This document shows, in pieces, positions 1-13,467 of a stretch of DNA of 64,000 bases. The position numbers were made by a program, and so were the translations under genes. The stretch comes from Apostichopus japonicus (Eukaryota; Echinodermata; Holothuroidea; Aspidochirotida; Stichopodidae), in NCBI RefSeq assembly GCF_037975245.1, contig NC_092568.1, forward strand, positions 40,228,631-40,292,630, read 5' to 3'. The notes under the pieces are model-generated. The model saw nothing but the letters and a program-made list of their open reading frames with translations. It ran no database searches and was not told where the DNA came from. Every line of letters starts with the position of its first letter. Position 1 is the stretch's first letter.

Positions 1-258
1 ATCATCGAGTACATAGATCGTAATGTCAATAAAGAGAGATAAATGTTTTGGAATGATTTGTAACTCTTAAATTAGTTATTATTTTATTGTGAGTAAGTGA
101 GGTGAAGAGCAAACAACAGGGAAAAGTTACGTTAAACTAGTTGTTACAGTTACAGTAAACTGATATTTTATAGTCATTGTGCTTGTGTTTTTACTGTTTT
201 TTCCTATTATACGATGATTTGTTTGTTTTCTTCTTTCCATCTAATCGTTTCTTTATAG

Positions 259-261
259 CCG
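259..261 (+). other. Candidate 3-nt microexon 1 (CCG)
   Basis: Class A module. AG at 257-258 follows a long T/C tract, then CCG, then GTAAGT at 262. Confidence 0.5.
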
Positions 262-483
262 GTAAGTTTTGCACATGATGAACATTTGTTACAGCGTGTC
301 ATTCTCAATTCCAACCAGGGCAATTAATTCCTGTAAATTATTTTATTTCGTACACAATTTCAATGAGATATGATAATTTTGACAACATTGGTAATGCACG
401 ATTTAAAAAACAATAACATGGTTATCGAGTTTATGAATGACAAGTTGAATGAACGAACAACGATATGTTGTTCGCTAGTGAGG

Positions 484-590
484 TTTGTTTGCCACAAAAG
501 TACAAAGTGGAGGAAGTTTTCCATACAGCTTAAAAGCTTAACAATGTGGAAGACTCCCTGAAGAAAAAAAAGAAAAGAAAAGAAAAGAGG
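484..590 (+). repeat. A-tailed insert of about 105 bp in some array units
   Basis: Between two GAGGTT copies some units carry an extra segment starting TTTGTTTGCCACAAAAG and ending in a GAAAAGAAAAG tract. Other units read straight through (GTGAGGTTAAGAGC). Further copies lie at about 1170-1280, 7831-7940, 9108-9212 and 9796-9905. The A-rich tail and the short flanking repeat resemble a small retroposed sequence that then spread with the tandem duplication. This origin is inference. The short open frames in these units come mostly from this segment. Confidence 0.6.
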
Positions 591-949
591 TTAAAAGCCA
601 AAATCAGTGGTAAAGTTAAGATAAACTAGTTGTTACATTAATAATGAACTGTGTTAGTCAACTGGTAGCACACATTTTCGTACAATAAGATTATCATAGA
701 TTACATATATCGTAACGTCAATAAAGAGAGTTAATTGTTTTGGAATGATTGTAACTCTTAAATTAGTTACTATTTTATTGTGAGTAAGTGAGGTGAAGAG
801 CAAACAACAGGGGAAAGTTACGTTAAACTAGTTGTTACAGTTACAGTAAACTGATATTTTATAGTCATTGTGCTTGTGTTTTTACTGTTTTTTCCTATTA
901 TACGATGATTTGTTTGTTTTCTTTTTTCCATCTAATCGTTTCTTTATAG

Positions 950-952
950 CGG
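950..952 (+). other. Candidate 3-nt microexon 2 (CGG)
   Basis: Class A. AG at 948-949, GTAAGT at 953. It lies 691 bp from microexon 1. The flanks are nearly identical to that copy but the triplet differs. Confidence 0.5.
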
Positions 953-1640
953 GTAAGTTTTGCACATGATGAACATTTGTTAAAGCGTGTCATTCTCAAT
1001 TCCAACCAGGGCAATCAATTCCTGTAAATTATTTTATTTCGTACACAATTTTAATGGAATATGATAATTTTCACAAAATTGGTAAAGCACGATTTAAGAC
1101 AATAACATGGTTATCGAGTTTATGAATGACAAGTTGAATGAACATACAACGATATGTTGTTCGCTAGTGAGATTTGTTTGCCACAAAAGTACAAAGTGGA
1201 GGAAGTCTTCCATAAAGCTTAAAAGCTTAACAATGTGGAAGACTCCCTGAAGAAAGAAAAGAAAAGAAAAGAAAAGAGGTTAAAAGCCAAAATCAGTGGT
1301 AAAGTTAAGATAAACTAGTTGTTACATTAATAATGAACTGTGCTAGTCAATTGGTAGCACACATTTTCATACAATAAGATTATCATCGAATACATAGATC
1401 GTAATGTCAATAAAGAGAGATAATTGTTTCGGTATGATTTTGTAACTCTTAAATTAGTTATTATTTTATTGTGAGTAAGTGAGGTGAAGAGCAAACAACA
1501 GGGAAAAGTTACGTTAAACTAGTTGTTTCAGTTATAGTAAACTGACATATTATAGTCATTGTGCTTGTGTTTTTACTGTTTTTTCTTATTATACGATGAT
1601 TTGTTTGTTTTCTTCTTTCCATCTAATCGTTTCTTTATAG

Positions 1641-1643
1641 CCG
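1641..1643 (+). other. Candidate 3-nt microexon 3 (CCG)
   Basis: Class A. AG at 1639-1640, GTAAGT at 1644; 691 bp spacing. Confidence 0.5.
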
Positions 1644-2223
1644 GTAAGTTTTGCACATGATGAACATTTGTTAAAGCGTGTCATTCTCAATTCCAACCAG
1701 GGCAATCAATTCCTGTAAATTATTTTATTTCGTACACAATTTTAATGGAATATGATAATTTTCACAAAATTGGTAAAGCACGATTTAATACAATAACATG
1801 GTTATCGAGTATATGAATGTCAAGTTGAATGAACGAACAACGATATGTTGTTCGCTAGTGAGGTTAAGAGCTAAAAGCAGTAGAGAAGTGATGGAAAACT
1901 TGTTGGTTCAGTTATAATAAACTTTGCGAGTCAATTGGTCACGCACGATTTGATGCCATAAAAAGGTCATCAATTACGAAGATCATAATGCCATGAAGGG
2001 TAATGATTGTTTTGGAATGAATATGTAATCTAACATGATCCATTCATGTTTTGAGCTTGTGAGGTTAAAAACAAAAGACATGTAAAAAGATGCGGAAAAC
2101 TACTTGTTACAGTTTTAATAAACTGACATTTTAACGTCACAGTGATTGTGATGTTGTACTGTTTTTCCCTATGATATGATGATTTGTTTGTTTTCTCCTT
2201 TCTATCTATTTGTTTCTTTCCAG

Positions 2224-2226
2224 TAT
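2224..2226 (+). other. Candidate 3-nt microexon 4 (TAT)
   Basis: Class C. CAG ends at 2223, GTAAGT at 2227; 583 bp spacing. The triplet lacks the usual final G. Confidence 0.5.
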
Positions 2227-2851
2227 GTAAGTTTTGATCATGTGTAACATTTGTTGAGCCGTGTAATTATATATTCCATTGAGGGCTATTAATTTCTGGA
2301 AACTTTTTCATGTTAATAAACAATTTGAAATAAACAAGAATATACAAGAATGAAATATTATAATTAGCAAACTTTAGTTACGCACGATTTAATACAATTA
2401 CATGTTTACTAACTAATTACATGTTAATTACGTAAGTATATGAATGACAAGTTCAATGAACATACAACGATATATAATGAGCTAGTGAGGTTAAGAACCA
2501 AAATCAGTGGTAAAGTTAAGATAAACTAGTTTTTACATTAATAATGAACTGTACTAGTCAATTGGTAACACACGGTTTCATACGATAAGATTATCATAGA
2601 TTACATAGATCGTAATGTCAATAAAGAGAGATAATTGTTTTGGAATGATTTATAACTCTTAAATTAGTTATTATTTTATTGTGAGTAAGTGAGGTGAAGA
2701 GCAAACAACAAGGGAAAAGTTACGTAAAACTAGTTGTTACAGTTACAGTAAACTGATATTTTATAGTCATTGTGCTTGTGTTTTTAGTGTTTTTCCCTAT
2801 TATATGATGATTTGTTTGTTTTCTTCTTTCCATCTAATCGTTTCTTTATAG

Positions 2852-2854
2852 CCG
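2852..2854 (+). other. Candidate 3-nt microexon 5 (CCG)
   Basis: Class A. AG at 2850-2851, GTAAGT at 2855. Confidence 0.5.
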
Positions 2855-3435
2855 GTAAGTTTTGCACATGATGAACATTTGTTAAAGCGTGTCATTCTCA
2901 ATTCCAACCAGGGCAATCAATTCCTGTAAATTATTTTATTTCGTACACAATTTTAATGGAATATGATAATTTTCACAAAATTGGTAAAGCACTATTTAAT
3001 ACAATAACATGTTTATCCAGTATATGAATGTCAAGTTGAATGAACGAACAACGATATGTTGTTCGCTAGTGAGGTTAAGAGCCAAAAGCAGTAGAGAAGT
3101 GATGGCAAACTTGTTGGTTAAGTTATAATAAACTTTGCGAGTCAATTGGTCACGCACGATTTGATGCAATAAAAAGGTCATCAATTACGAAGATCATAAT
3201 GCCATGAAGGGCAATGATTGTTTTGGAATGAATATGTAATCTGACATGATCCATTCATGTTTTGAGCTTGTGAGGTTAAAAACGAAAGACATGCAAAAAG
3301 ATGCGGAAAACTACTTGCTACAGTTTTAATAAACTGACATTTTAACGTCACAGTGATTGTGATGTTGTACTGTGTTTTTCCTATGATATGATGATTTGTT
3401 TGTTTTCTCCTTTCTATCTATTTGTTTCTTTCCAG

Positions 3436-3438
3436 TTC
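3436..3438 (+). other. Candidate 3-nt microexon 6 (TTC)
   Basis: Class C. CAG ends at 3435, GTAAGT at 3439. Confidence 0.5.
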
Positions 3439-4031
3439 GTAAGTTTTGATCATGTGTAACATTTGTTGAGCCGTGTAATTATATATTTCATTGAGGGCTA
3501 TTAATTCCTGCAAACTTTTTCGTTTTTATAATTTATTTTAAATATAGAAGAATATACAAGAATGAAATATATTTATTAGCAAACTTTAGTTACGCACGAT
3601 TTAATACAATTACATGGTTATCGAGTATATGAATGACAAATTCTATGAACATACAACGATATGTTGTGAGCTAGTGAGGTTTAAAACCAGAAACAGGGAA
3701 AAGTGATGGAAAATTAGTTGTTTCAGTGATAATATACTTTGCTAGTCAATTGGTCAAGCACGATTTTAATACAATAAAATGGTCATCGATTACACAGATC
3801 GTAATGCCTTGAAGAGATATGATTGTTTTGAACTGAATTTGTAACTTTAATATTGAACCATCAATGATATCAGTTAGTCAGTTTTAAAGCCACAAACAGT
3901 GAAATCTAATGAAAAATACTTATTTCACATGTCATTAACTTTCATTTAAGAGCCACGGTTCCTATATCTTTGCTGTTTTTCTCTTTTATTTGACGTTTGT
4001 TCTTTTCTTCTATCTATCCGTTTCTTTTCAG

Positions 4032-4034
4032 ACG
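4032..4034 (+). other. Candidate 3-nt microexon 7 (ACG)
   Basis: Class B. TTTTCAG ends at 4031, GTAAGT at 4035. Confidence 0.5.
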
Positions 4035-4629
4035 GTAAGTCTTTATCATGATTAACGCTCGTACATACATGTTATTACCTATTCCTCTTTCAAAGAAGCC
4101 ACCAGTGAAATCAATTCCTGTATATTCTTTATGTGCAGACACAATTTCAATGAAATATGATAATTTTCACAACATTGGTAATGCACGATTTAATACAATA
4201 ACATGGTTATCGAGTCTATGAATGACAAGTTGAATGAACATACAACGATATGTTGTTCGCTAGTGAGGTTAAGAACCAAAATCAGTGGTAAAATTAAGGT
4301 AAACTAGTTGTTACATTAATAAAGAACTGTACTAGTCAATTGGTAACACACGGTTCTATACAATAAGATTATCATCGAATACATAGATCGTAGTGTTAAT
4401 AAAGAGAGATAATTGTTTTGGAAAGATTTGTAACTCTTAAATTAGTTATTATTTTATTGTGAGTAAGTGAGGTGAAGAGCAAACAACAGGGGAAAAGTTA
4501 CGTAAAACTAGTTGTTACAGTTATAGTAAACTGACATTTTAAAGTCATTGTGCTTGTGTTTTTACTGTTTTTCCCTATTATATGATGATTTGTTTGTTTT
4601 CTTCTTTCCATCTAATCGTTTCTTTATAG

Positions 4630-4632
4630 CGG
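4630..4632 (+). other. Candidate 3-nt microexon 8 (CGG)
   Basis: Class A. AG at 4628-4629, GTAAGT at 4633. Confidence 0.5.
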
Positions 4633-5213
4633 GTAAGTTTTGCACATGATTAACATTTGTAAAAACGTGTCATTCTCAATTCCAACCAGGGCAATCAATT
4701 CCTGCAAATTCTTTCATTTCGTACACAATTTTAATGAAATATGATAATTTTCACAACATTGGTAATGCACGATTTAATACAATAACATGGTTATCGAGTA
4801 TATGAATGACAAGTTGAATGAACATACAACGATATGTTGTGAGCTAGTGAGGTTAAGAACCAAAATCAGTGGTAAAGTTAAGGTTAACTAGTTGTTACAT
4901 TAATAATGAACTGTACTAGTCACTTGGTAACACACGGTTTCATATGATAAAATTATCATCGAATACATAGATCGTAATGTCAATGAAGAGAGATAATTGT
5001 TTTGGCATGATTTGTAACTATTAAATTAGTAATTATTTTATTGTGAGTAAGTGAGGTGAATAGCAAACAACAGGGGAAAAGTTACGTAAAACTAGTTGTT
5101 ACAGTTATAGTAAACTGACATTTTAAAGTCATTGTGCTTGTGTTTTGACTGTTTTTCCCTATGATATGATGATTTGTTTGTTTTCTTCTTTCCATCTAAT
5201 CGTTTCTTTATAG

Positions 5214-5216
5214 GCG
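5214..5216 (+). other. Candidate 3-nt microexon 9 (GCG)
   Basis: Class A. AG at 5212-5213, GTAAGT at 5217. This is the only GCG copy. Confidence 0.5.
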
Positions 5217-5796
5217 GTAAGTTTTGCACATGATTAACTTTTGTAAAAGCGTGTCATTCTCAATTCCAACCAGGGCAATCAATTCCTGTAAATTCTTTCA
5301 TTTCGTACACAATTTTAATGGAATATGATAATTTTCACAACATAAGTAAAACACTATTTAATACAATAATATGGTTATCGAGTATATGAATGACAAGATG
5401 AATGAACGAACAACGATATATTGTGAGCTAGTGAGGTTAAGAGCCAAAAGCAGTGGAGAAGTGATGGAAAACTTGTTGTTTCAGTTATAATAAACTTTGC
5501 GAGTCAATTGGTCACGCACGATTTGATACAATAAAAAGGTCACCAATTACGAAGATCATAATGCCATGAAGGGTGATGATTGTTTTGGAATGAATATGTA
5601 ATCTAACATGATCCATTCATGTTTTGAGCTTGTGAGGTTAAAAACAAAAGACATGTAAAAAGATGCGGAAACTACTTGTTACAGTTTTAATAAACTGACA
5701 TTTTAACGTCACAGTGATTGTGATGTTGTACTGTGTTTTCCCTATGATATGATGATTTGTTTGTTTTCTCCTTTCTATCTATTTGTTTCTTTCCAG

Positions 5797-5799
5797 TTC
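5797..5799 (+). other. Candidate 3-nt microexon 10 (TTC)
   Basis: Class C. CAG ends at 5796, GTAAGT at 5800. Confidence 0.5.
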
Positions 5800-6417
5800 G
5801 TAAGTTTTGATCATGTGTAACATTTGTTGAGCCGTGTAATTATATATTCCATTGAGGGCTATTAATTTCTGGAAACTTTTTCGTTTTTATAAACAATTTG
5901 AAATAAACAAGAATATACAAGAATGAAATATTATAATTAGCCAACTTTAGTTACGCACGATTTATTACAATAACATGTTTACAAACATATGACATGTTAA
6001 TTACATAAGTATATGAATGAAAAGTTCAATGAACATACAACGATATGTTATGAGCTAGTGAGGTTAAAAGCCAGAAGCAGGGAAAAAGTGATGGAAAACT
6101 AGTTGTTTGAGTGATAATATACTTTGCTAGTCAATTGGTCAAGCACTACTTAATACAATAAAATGGTCATCGATTACACAGATCGTTATGCTATGAAGAG
6201 AGATTATTGTTTTGAAATGAATTTGTTACTTTAATATTTACAATCAAATGATATCAGTTAGGTAGGTGTAGAGCCACAAACAGTGAAAATCTAATGAAAA
6301 ATAATTATTTCACATGATATTAACTCTCATTTTAGAGCCACGGTGCTCATGTCTTTGCTGTTTTTGCCTCTATTAAATGACGTTTGTTCTCTCCTTCTAT
6401 CTATCTGTTCTTTTCAG

Positions 6418-6420
6418 GAG
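6418..6420 (+). other. Candidate 3-nt microexon 11 (GAG)
   Basis: Class B. TTTTCAG ends at 6417. The donor is the weaker GTAAAT at 6421. Confidence 0.45.
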
Positions 6421-7009
6421 GTAAATCCTTATCCTCATTAACGATTGTAGATAAATGTCATCACCTATTCCCCTTTCAAAGAAGCCTCTAGTGATATCAA
6501 TTCCTGTAAATTCCTTACGTGCAGACACAATTTAAATGAAATATGATAAATTTCACAACTTTGGTAACGCACGATTTTAATACAATCACATAGTTATCGA
6601 GTATATGAATGGCGAGTACAATGAACATCCAACGATATTTTGTTAAATGAGTTTGTAACTTTAATATTTAACTATCAATGATATCAGTTAGTTGTTTCAG
6701 TTATAATCAACTTTGCTAGTCAATTGGTCAAGCCAGATTTAATACAAAAAAATGTTCATCGATTACACAGATCGTAATGCCATGAAAAAAGATGATTGTT
6801 TTAACATGAATTTGTAACTTTAATTTTACCATCAAATGATATCAATTAGTCAGGTTTAAAGCCACAAACAGTGGAAAGCTAATGAAAAATAATTATTTCA
6901 CATTTCATAAACTTACATTTAAGAGCCACGGTGCTTATGTCTTTGCTGTTTTTTTTTTCTCTTTCATGTGACGATTTGTTCTTTCCTTCTATCTATCCGT
7001 TTCGTTCAG

Positions 7010-7012
7010 GAG
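7010..7012 (+). other. Candidate 3-nt microexon 12 (GAG)
   Basis: Class B. TTCAG ends at 7009, GTAAGT at 7013. Confidence 0.5.
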
Positions 7013-7609
7013 GTAAGTCTTTATCATGATTAACGATTGTAAATACATGTCATTACCTAGTATCCTTTCAAAGATGCCACCAGTGAAATCAATTTCTGTG
7101 AACTCTTTATTTTCATCATCAACAATGTCAATCAAATATTACTCTTTTCACAACTTTAGTAATGCACGATTCAATACAATAACATGGTTATCGAGTATAT
7201 GAATGACAAGTTCAATGAACATACAACAATATGTTGTTCGCTAGTGAGGTTAAGAGCCAAAATCAGTGGTAAAGTTAAGATAAACTAGTTGTTTCATTAA
7301 TAATGAACTGTGCTGGTCAATTGGTAACACATGCTTATATACAATAAGATTATCATCGAGTACATAGATCGTAATGTCAATAAAGAGAGATAAATGTTTT
7401 GGAATGATTTGTAACTCTTAAATTAGTTATTATTTTATTGTGAGTAAGTGAGGTGAAGAGCAAACAACAGGGAAAAGTTACGTTAAACTAGTTGTTACAG
7501 TTACAGTAAACTGATATTTTATAGTCATTGTGCTTGTGTTTTTACTGTTTTTTCCTATTATACGATGATTTGTTTGTTTTCTTCTTTCCATCTAATCGTT
7601 TCTTTATAG

Positions 7610-7612
7610 CCG
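7610..7612 (+). other. Candidate 3-nt microexon 13 (CCG)
   Basis: Class A. AG at 7608-7609, GTAAGT at 7613. The surrounding unit is almost identical to that of microexon 1. Confidence 0.5.
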
Positions 7613-8301
7613 GTAAGTTTTGCACATGATGAACATTTGTTAAAGCGTGTCATTCTCAATTCCAACCAGGCAATTAATTCCTGTAAATTATTTTATTTCG
7701 TACACAATTTCAATGAGATATGATAATTTTGACAACATTGGTAAAGCACGATTTAAAAAACAATAACATGGTTATCGAGTTTATGAATGACAAGTTGAAT
7801 GAACATACAACGATATGTTGTTCGCTAGTGAGGTTTGTTTGCCACAAAAGTACAAAGTGGAGGAAGTCTTCCATACAGCTTAAAAGCTTAACAATGTGGA
7901 AGACTCCTTGAAGAAAGAAAAGAAAAGAAAAGAAAAGAGGTTAAAAGCCAAAATCAGTGGTAAACTTAAGATAAACTAGTTGTTACATTAATAATGAACT
8001 GTACTAGTCAATTGGTAGCACACATTTTCATACAATAAGATTATCATAGATTACATAGATCGTAATGTCAATAAAGAGAGATAATTGTTTCGGTATGATT
8101 TTGGAACTCTTAAATTAGTTATTATTTTTTTGTGAGTAAGTGAGGTGAAGAGCAAACAACAGGGGAAAGTTACGTTAAACTAGTTGTTTCAGTTATAGTA
8201 AACTGACATATTATAGTCATTGTGCTTGTGTTTTTACTGTTTTTTCCTATTATTCGATGATTTGTTTGTTTTCTTCTTTCCATCTAATCGTTTCTTTATA
8301 G

Positions 8302-8304
8302 CCG
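8302..8304 (+). other. Candidate 3-nt microexon 14 (CCG)
   Basis: Class A. AG at 8300-8301, GTAAGT at 8305; 692 bp spacing. Confidence 0.5.
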
Positions 8305-8884
8305 GTAAGTTTTGCACATGATGAACATTTGTTAAAGCGTGTCATTCTCAATTCCAACCAGGGCAATCAATTCCTGTAAATTCTTTTATTTCGTACACAA
8401 TTTTAATGGAATATGATAATTTTCACAAAATTGGTAAAGCACTATTTAATACAATAACATGGTTATCGAGTATATGAATGTCAAGTTCAATGAACATACA
8501 ACAATATGTTGTTCGCTAGTGATGTTAAGAGCCAAAATCAGTGGTAAAGTTAAGATAAACTAGTTGTTTCATTAATAATGAACTGTGCTGGTCAATTGGT
8601 AACACATGCTTATATACAATAAGATTATCATCGAGTACATAGATCGTAATGTCAATAAAGAGAGATAAATGTTTTGGAATGATTTGTAACTCTTAAATTA
8701 GTTATTATTTTATTGTGAGTAAGTGAGGTGAAGAGCAAACAACAGGGAAAAGTTACGTTAAACTAGTTGTTACAGTTACAGTAAACTGATATTTTATAGT
8801 CATTGTGCTTGTGTTTTTACTGTTTTTTCCTATTATACGATGATTTGTTTGTTTTCTTCTTTCCATCTAATCGTTTCTTTATAG

Positions 8885-8887
8885 CCG
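8885..8887 (+). other. Candidate 3-nt microexon 15 (CCG)
   Basis: Class A. AG at 8883-8884, GTAAGT at 8888. It is the recent duplicate of microexon 13, offset by 1,275 bp. Confidence 0.5.
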
Positions 8888-9572
8888 GTAAGTTTTGCAC
8901 ATGATGAACATTTGTTAAAGCGTGTCATTCTCAATTCCAACCAGGGCAATTAATTCCTGTAAATTATTTTATTTCGTACACAATTTCAATGAGATATGAT
9001 AATTTTGACAACATTGGTAAAGCACGATTTAAAAAACAATAACATGGTTATCGAGTTTATGAATGACAAGTTGAATGAACATACAACGATATGTTGTTCG
9101 CTAGTGAGGTTTGTTTGCCACAAAAGTACAAAGTGGAGGAAGTCTTCCATACAGCTTAAAAGCTTAACAATGTGGAAGACTCCTTGAAGAAAGAAAAGAA
9201 AAGAAAAGAGGTTAAAAGCCAAAATCAGTGGTAAACTTAAGATAAACTAGTTGTTACATTAATAATGAACTGTGCTAGTCAATTGGTAGCACACATTTTC
9301 ATACAATAAGATTATCATAGATTACATAGATCGTAATGTCAATAAAGAGAGATAATTGTTTCGGTATGATTTTGGAACTCTTAAATTAGTTATTATTTTT
9401 TTGTGAGTAAGTGAGGTGAAGAGCAAACAACAGGGGAAAGTTACGTTAAACTAGTTGTTTCAGTTATAGTAAACTGACATATTATAGTCATTGTGCTTGT
9501 GTTTTTACTGTTTTTTCCTATTATTCGATGATTTGTTTGTTTTCTTCTTTCCATCTAATCGTTTCTTTATAG

Positions 9573-9575
9573 CCG
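9573..9575 (+). other. Candidate 3-nt microexon 16 (CCG)
   Basis: Class A. AG at 9571-9572, GTAAGT at 9576. It is the recent duplicate of microexon 14. Confidence 0.5.
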
Positions 9576-10265
9576 GTAAGTTTTGCACATGATGAACATT
9601 TGTTAAAGCGTGTCATTCTCAATTCCAACCAGGGCAATTAATTCCTGTAAATTATTTTATTTCGTACACAATTTCAATGAGATATGATAATTTTGACAAC
9701 ATTGGTAAAGCACGATTTAAAAAACAATAACATGGTTATCGAGTTTATGAATGACAAGTTGAATGAACATACAACGATATGTTGTTCGCTAGTGAGGTTT
9801 GTTTGCCACAAAAGTACAAAGTGGAGGAAGTCTTCCATACAGCTTAAAAGCTTAACAATGTGGAAGACTCCTTGAAGAAAGAAAAGAAAAGAAAAGAAAA
9901 GAGGTTAAAAGCCAAAATCAGTGGTAAAGTTAAGATAAACTAGTTGTTACATTAATAATGAACTGTGCTAGTCAATTGGTAACACACGGTTTCATACGAT
10001 AAGATTATCATAGATTACATAGATCGTAATGTCAATAAAGAGAGATAATTGTTTCGGTATGATTTTGTAACTCTTAAATTAGTTATTATTTTTTTGTGAG
10101 TAAGTGAGGTGAAGAGCAAACAACAGGGGAAAGTTACGTTAAACTAGTTGTTTCAGTTATAGTAAACTGCTATGTTATAGTCATTGTGCTTGTGTTTTTA
10201 CTGTTTTTTCCTATTATACGATGATTTGTTTGTTTTCTTCTTTCCATCTAATCGTTTCTTTATAG

Positions 10266-10268
10266 CCG
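10266..10268 (+). other. Candidate 3-nt microexon 17 (CCG)
   Basis: Class A. AG at 10264-10265, GTAAGT at 10269; 693 bp spacing. Confidence 0.5.
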
Positions 10269-10759
10269 GTAAGTTTTGCACATGATGAACATTTGTTAAA
10301 GCGTGTCATTCTCAATTCCAACCAGGGCAATCAATTCCTGTAAATTATTTTATTTCGTACACAATTTTAATGGAATATGATAATTTTCACAAAATTGGTA
10401 AAGCACTATTTAATACAATAACATGGTTATCGAGTATATGAATGTCAAGTTGAATGAACGAACAACGAACAACGATTGGTCAAGCCCGATTTAATACAAT
10501 AAAATGTTCATCGATTACACAGATCGTAATGCCATGAAGAAAGATGATTGTTTTGAAATGAATTTGTAACTTTAATTTTACCATCAAATGATATCAGTTA
10601 GTCAGGTTTAAAGCCACAAACAGTGGAAAGCTAATGAAAAATAATTATTTCACATTTCATAAACTTACATTTAAGAGCCACGGTGCTTATGTCTTTGCTG
10701 TTTTTTTTCTCTTTCATGTGACGATTTGTTCTTTCCTTCTATCTATCCGTTTCGTTCAG

Positions 10760-10762
10760 GAT
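10760..10762 (+). other. Candidate 3-nt microexon 18 (GAT)
   Basis: Class B. TTCAG ends at 10759, GTAAGT at 10763; short spacing of 494 bp. Confidence 0.5.
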
Positions 10763-11352
10763 GTAAGTCTTTATCATGATTAACGATTGTAAATACATGT
10801 CATTACCTAGTATCCTTTCAAAGATGCCACCAGTGAAATCAATTCCTGTTAATTCTTTATTTTCATTATCAACAATGTCAATCAAATGTTACACTTTTCA
10901 CAACTTTAGTTATGCACGATTTAATACAATAACATGGTTATGGAGTATATGAATGACAAGTTCAATGAACATACAACGATATGTTATGAGCTAGTGAGGT
11001 TAAAAGCCAGAGGAGGGAAAAGGTGATGGAAAACTAGTTGTTTCATTGATAATAAAGTTTTCTATTCAATTGGTCAAGCACGATTTAATATAATAAAAAG
11101 GTCGTCGATTACACCGATCATTATGCTATGAAGAGAGATTATTGTTTTGAACTGAATTTGTTACTTTAATATTTACCATCAAATGATATCAGTTAGTTAG
11201 GTGTAGAGCCACAAACAGTGAAAATCTAATGAAAAATAATTATTTCACATGTCATTAACTTTCATTTTAGAGCCACGGTGCTCATGTCTTTGCCGTTTTT
11301 TCTCTTAAATGTGACGATTTGTTCTCTCCTTCTATCTATCCGTTTCGTTCAG

Positions 11353-11355
11353 GTG
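11353..11355 (+). other. Candidate 3-nt microexon 19 (GTG)
   Basis: Class B. TTCAG ends at 11352, GTAAGT at 11356. This is the only GTG copy. Confidence 0.5.
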
Positions 11356-11947
11356 GTAAGTCTTTATCATGATTAACGATTGTAGATACATGTTATTACC
11401 TATTCCTCTTTCAAAGAAGCCACCAGTGAAATCAATTCCTGTATATTCTTTATGTGCAGGCACAGTTTTAATGGAATATGATAATTTTCACAACATTGGT
11501 AAAGCACTATTTAATACAATAACATGGTTATGGAGTATATGATGACAAGTTGAATGAACGAACAACGATATGTTGTAAGCTAGTGAGGTTAAGAGCCAAA
11601 AGCAGTGGAGAAGTGATGGAAAACTTGTTGGTTCAGTTATAATAAACTTTGCGAGTCAATTGGTCACGCACGATTTGATGCAATAAAAAGGTCATCAATT
11701 ACGAAGATCATAATGCCATGAAGGGCAATGATTGTTTTGGAATGAATATGTAATCTAACATGATCCATTGATGTTTTGAGCTTGTGAGGTTAAAAACAAA
11801 AGACATGTAAAAAGATGCGGAAACTACTTGTTACAGTTTTAATAAACTGACATTTTAACGTCACAGTGATTGTGATGTTGTACTGTTTTTCCCTATGATA
11901 TGATGATTTGTTTGTTTTCTCCTTTCTGTCTATTTGTTTCTTTCCAG

Positions 11948-11950
11948 TAT
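11948..11950 (+). other. Candidate 3-nt microexon 20 (TAT)
   Basis: Class C. CCAG ends at 11947, GTAAGT at 11951. The next spacing is enlarged by the nested hAT-like insertion. Confidence 0.5.
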
Positions 11951-12178
11951 GTAAGTTTTGATCATGTGTAACATTTGTTGAACCGTGTTATTATATATTC
12001 CAATGAAGGCTATTAATTTCTGGAAACTTCGTAATGTAGATGTAGATCGTAATGCCAATGAAGAGAGATGATTATTTTGGAATGAATATGTTATCTGACA
12101 TGACTCATTGACGTTTTGAGATTGTGAGGTTATAAGCCAAAGAGAGGTAAAAAGGTGCGGAAAACTATATGTTACAGT

Positions 12179-13344
12179 CATAGGCGTAGGAGGCGGGGTG
12201 GGGCGGGGCGGGGGCTGGGGGACTGCAGCCCCCAACTAATTTTTTTCGGTGAAAATTCGGGCACCTACTGAAAGAAATATAATTTGCATTGTGTTTTTCA
12301 ATGCTTAAATTGATATGATTATGATCATTATTATGGTAACAACTTCCCCAATAATTGCAACTAATATGGAAGGGTAATAACACGCATAGGCGAAAAAGGC
12401 GGGAGGGGGGGCAGGGGAGAGGGTTTTGTGTTATTTGTTTTGTGATATTAATATTAATATAGGCCTAAAATTTTCTTTATTTAGCGTCATAATGCCGGAA
12501 GAAGTCCGTGTAACACCACCGATTATCAACATCTTTGGCAACAGCAAAAAACCGCGGTAAACATTCTTTCTTTTTCTAACTAGTCAATTGTATACTTGGA
12601 CATCCCCGACATGAGTGTATATGAGAATCATTTTCTTTTTGCTGGATGGTGTGGGGTGCGGGGGAGTGCCTACAAGCCTAGAAGTACAGGTTTATCATAT
12701 TCTTTGTTATTTTTTTTATACGTTTTGTGAGACAAATTGCAGTCTCACCCGACACAGCGACATTATCCCGCCTACATGCCGTTGAACAATGTATGTTTTT
12801 CTGGAGTTAGCTGAGTACTGTGTTAAAATAATAAATTTATACTTAAACTAAATAGGAGCTTAAAAATTATACTGTCGTATTTTTTCCCCTTAAAAGTGAT
12901 GTTACCATTTTTTCTTCTTCTAATTTACCAAATTTTTGGGAAGTATAAATTTCTAAAACGTGAGATTATAAAAAAAAAATGTTTAGATGCAACTTGAAAG
13001 GCCTCAAAAGTGCCATTTCCGGCAATCTGAGAGGCATTTTTTGCCCAAAAACTTCTTGTACGCTACGCACCAACTAATGGTGGCGCTCCGCTTAGAAAGT
13101 GTCACAGGAACTTTCGGGCACAAATGTTTCTGCCCCAAAACTGAAATGGTCCCGTACGCCTATGATAACACGGCAAATGATTACATGTTATTAGCATGCG
13201 GTGTAATAACCGATGCAAGCCTATATGGACATTAAGGTGTTGAACGCGCGCGGAGCGCACGAAAAATTTGGTTATATTTTTCGGGCAAGTCGTTACAGCC
13301 TCCCCCCCCCCCCCCCCCAATAAAATTTGGCTCCTACGCCTATG
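12179..13344. mobile_element. hAT-like non-autonomous element (outer of a nested pair)
   Basis: Perfect 14-bp terminal inverted repeats: CATAGGCGTAGGAG at 12179 and its complement ending at 13344. The flanking 8-bp direct repeat GTTACAGT (12171-12178 and 13345-13352) restores the interrupted array sequence. An 8-bp target duplication with CA...GGCG termini fits the hAT superfamily. No transposase frame is present. Removing the nested inner element leaves about 378 bp, close to the 374-bp related element at 29.7 kb, so both look like one MITE family. The left end has the same G-rich tract followed by a complementary C-rich stretch. Confidence 0.85.
12385..13164. mobile_element. hAT-like non-autonomous element (inner, nested)
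   Basis: A 780-bp segment inside the outer MITE. It begins CATAGGCG and ends CGCCTATG, and is flanked by a perfect 8-bp direct repeat ATAACACG (12377-12384 and 13165-13172). There is no transposase. It inserted after the outer element had landed in the array, which gives a relative order: array, outer MITE, inner element. A G-rich stretch follows the left end. Confidence 0.8.
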
Positions 13345-13467
13345 GTTACAGTTTTATTAAACTGAAATTTTAAAGTCACAGTGCTTGTGATTTTTTTTTA
13401 CTGTTTTTGTTTATAATATGATGATTTGTTTGGTTTTCCTTCTTTCCATCTATTCGTTTCTTTTTAG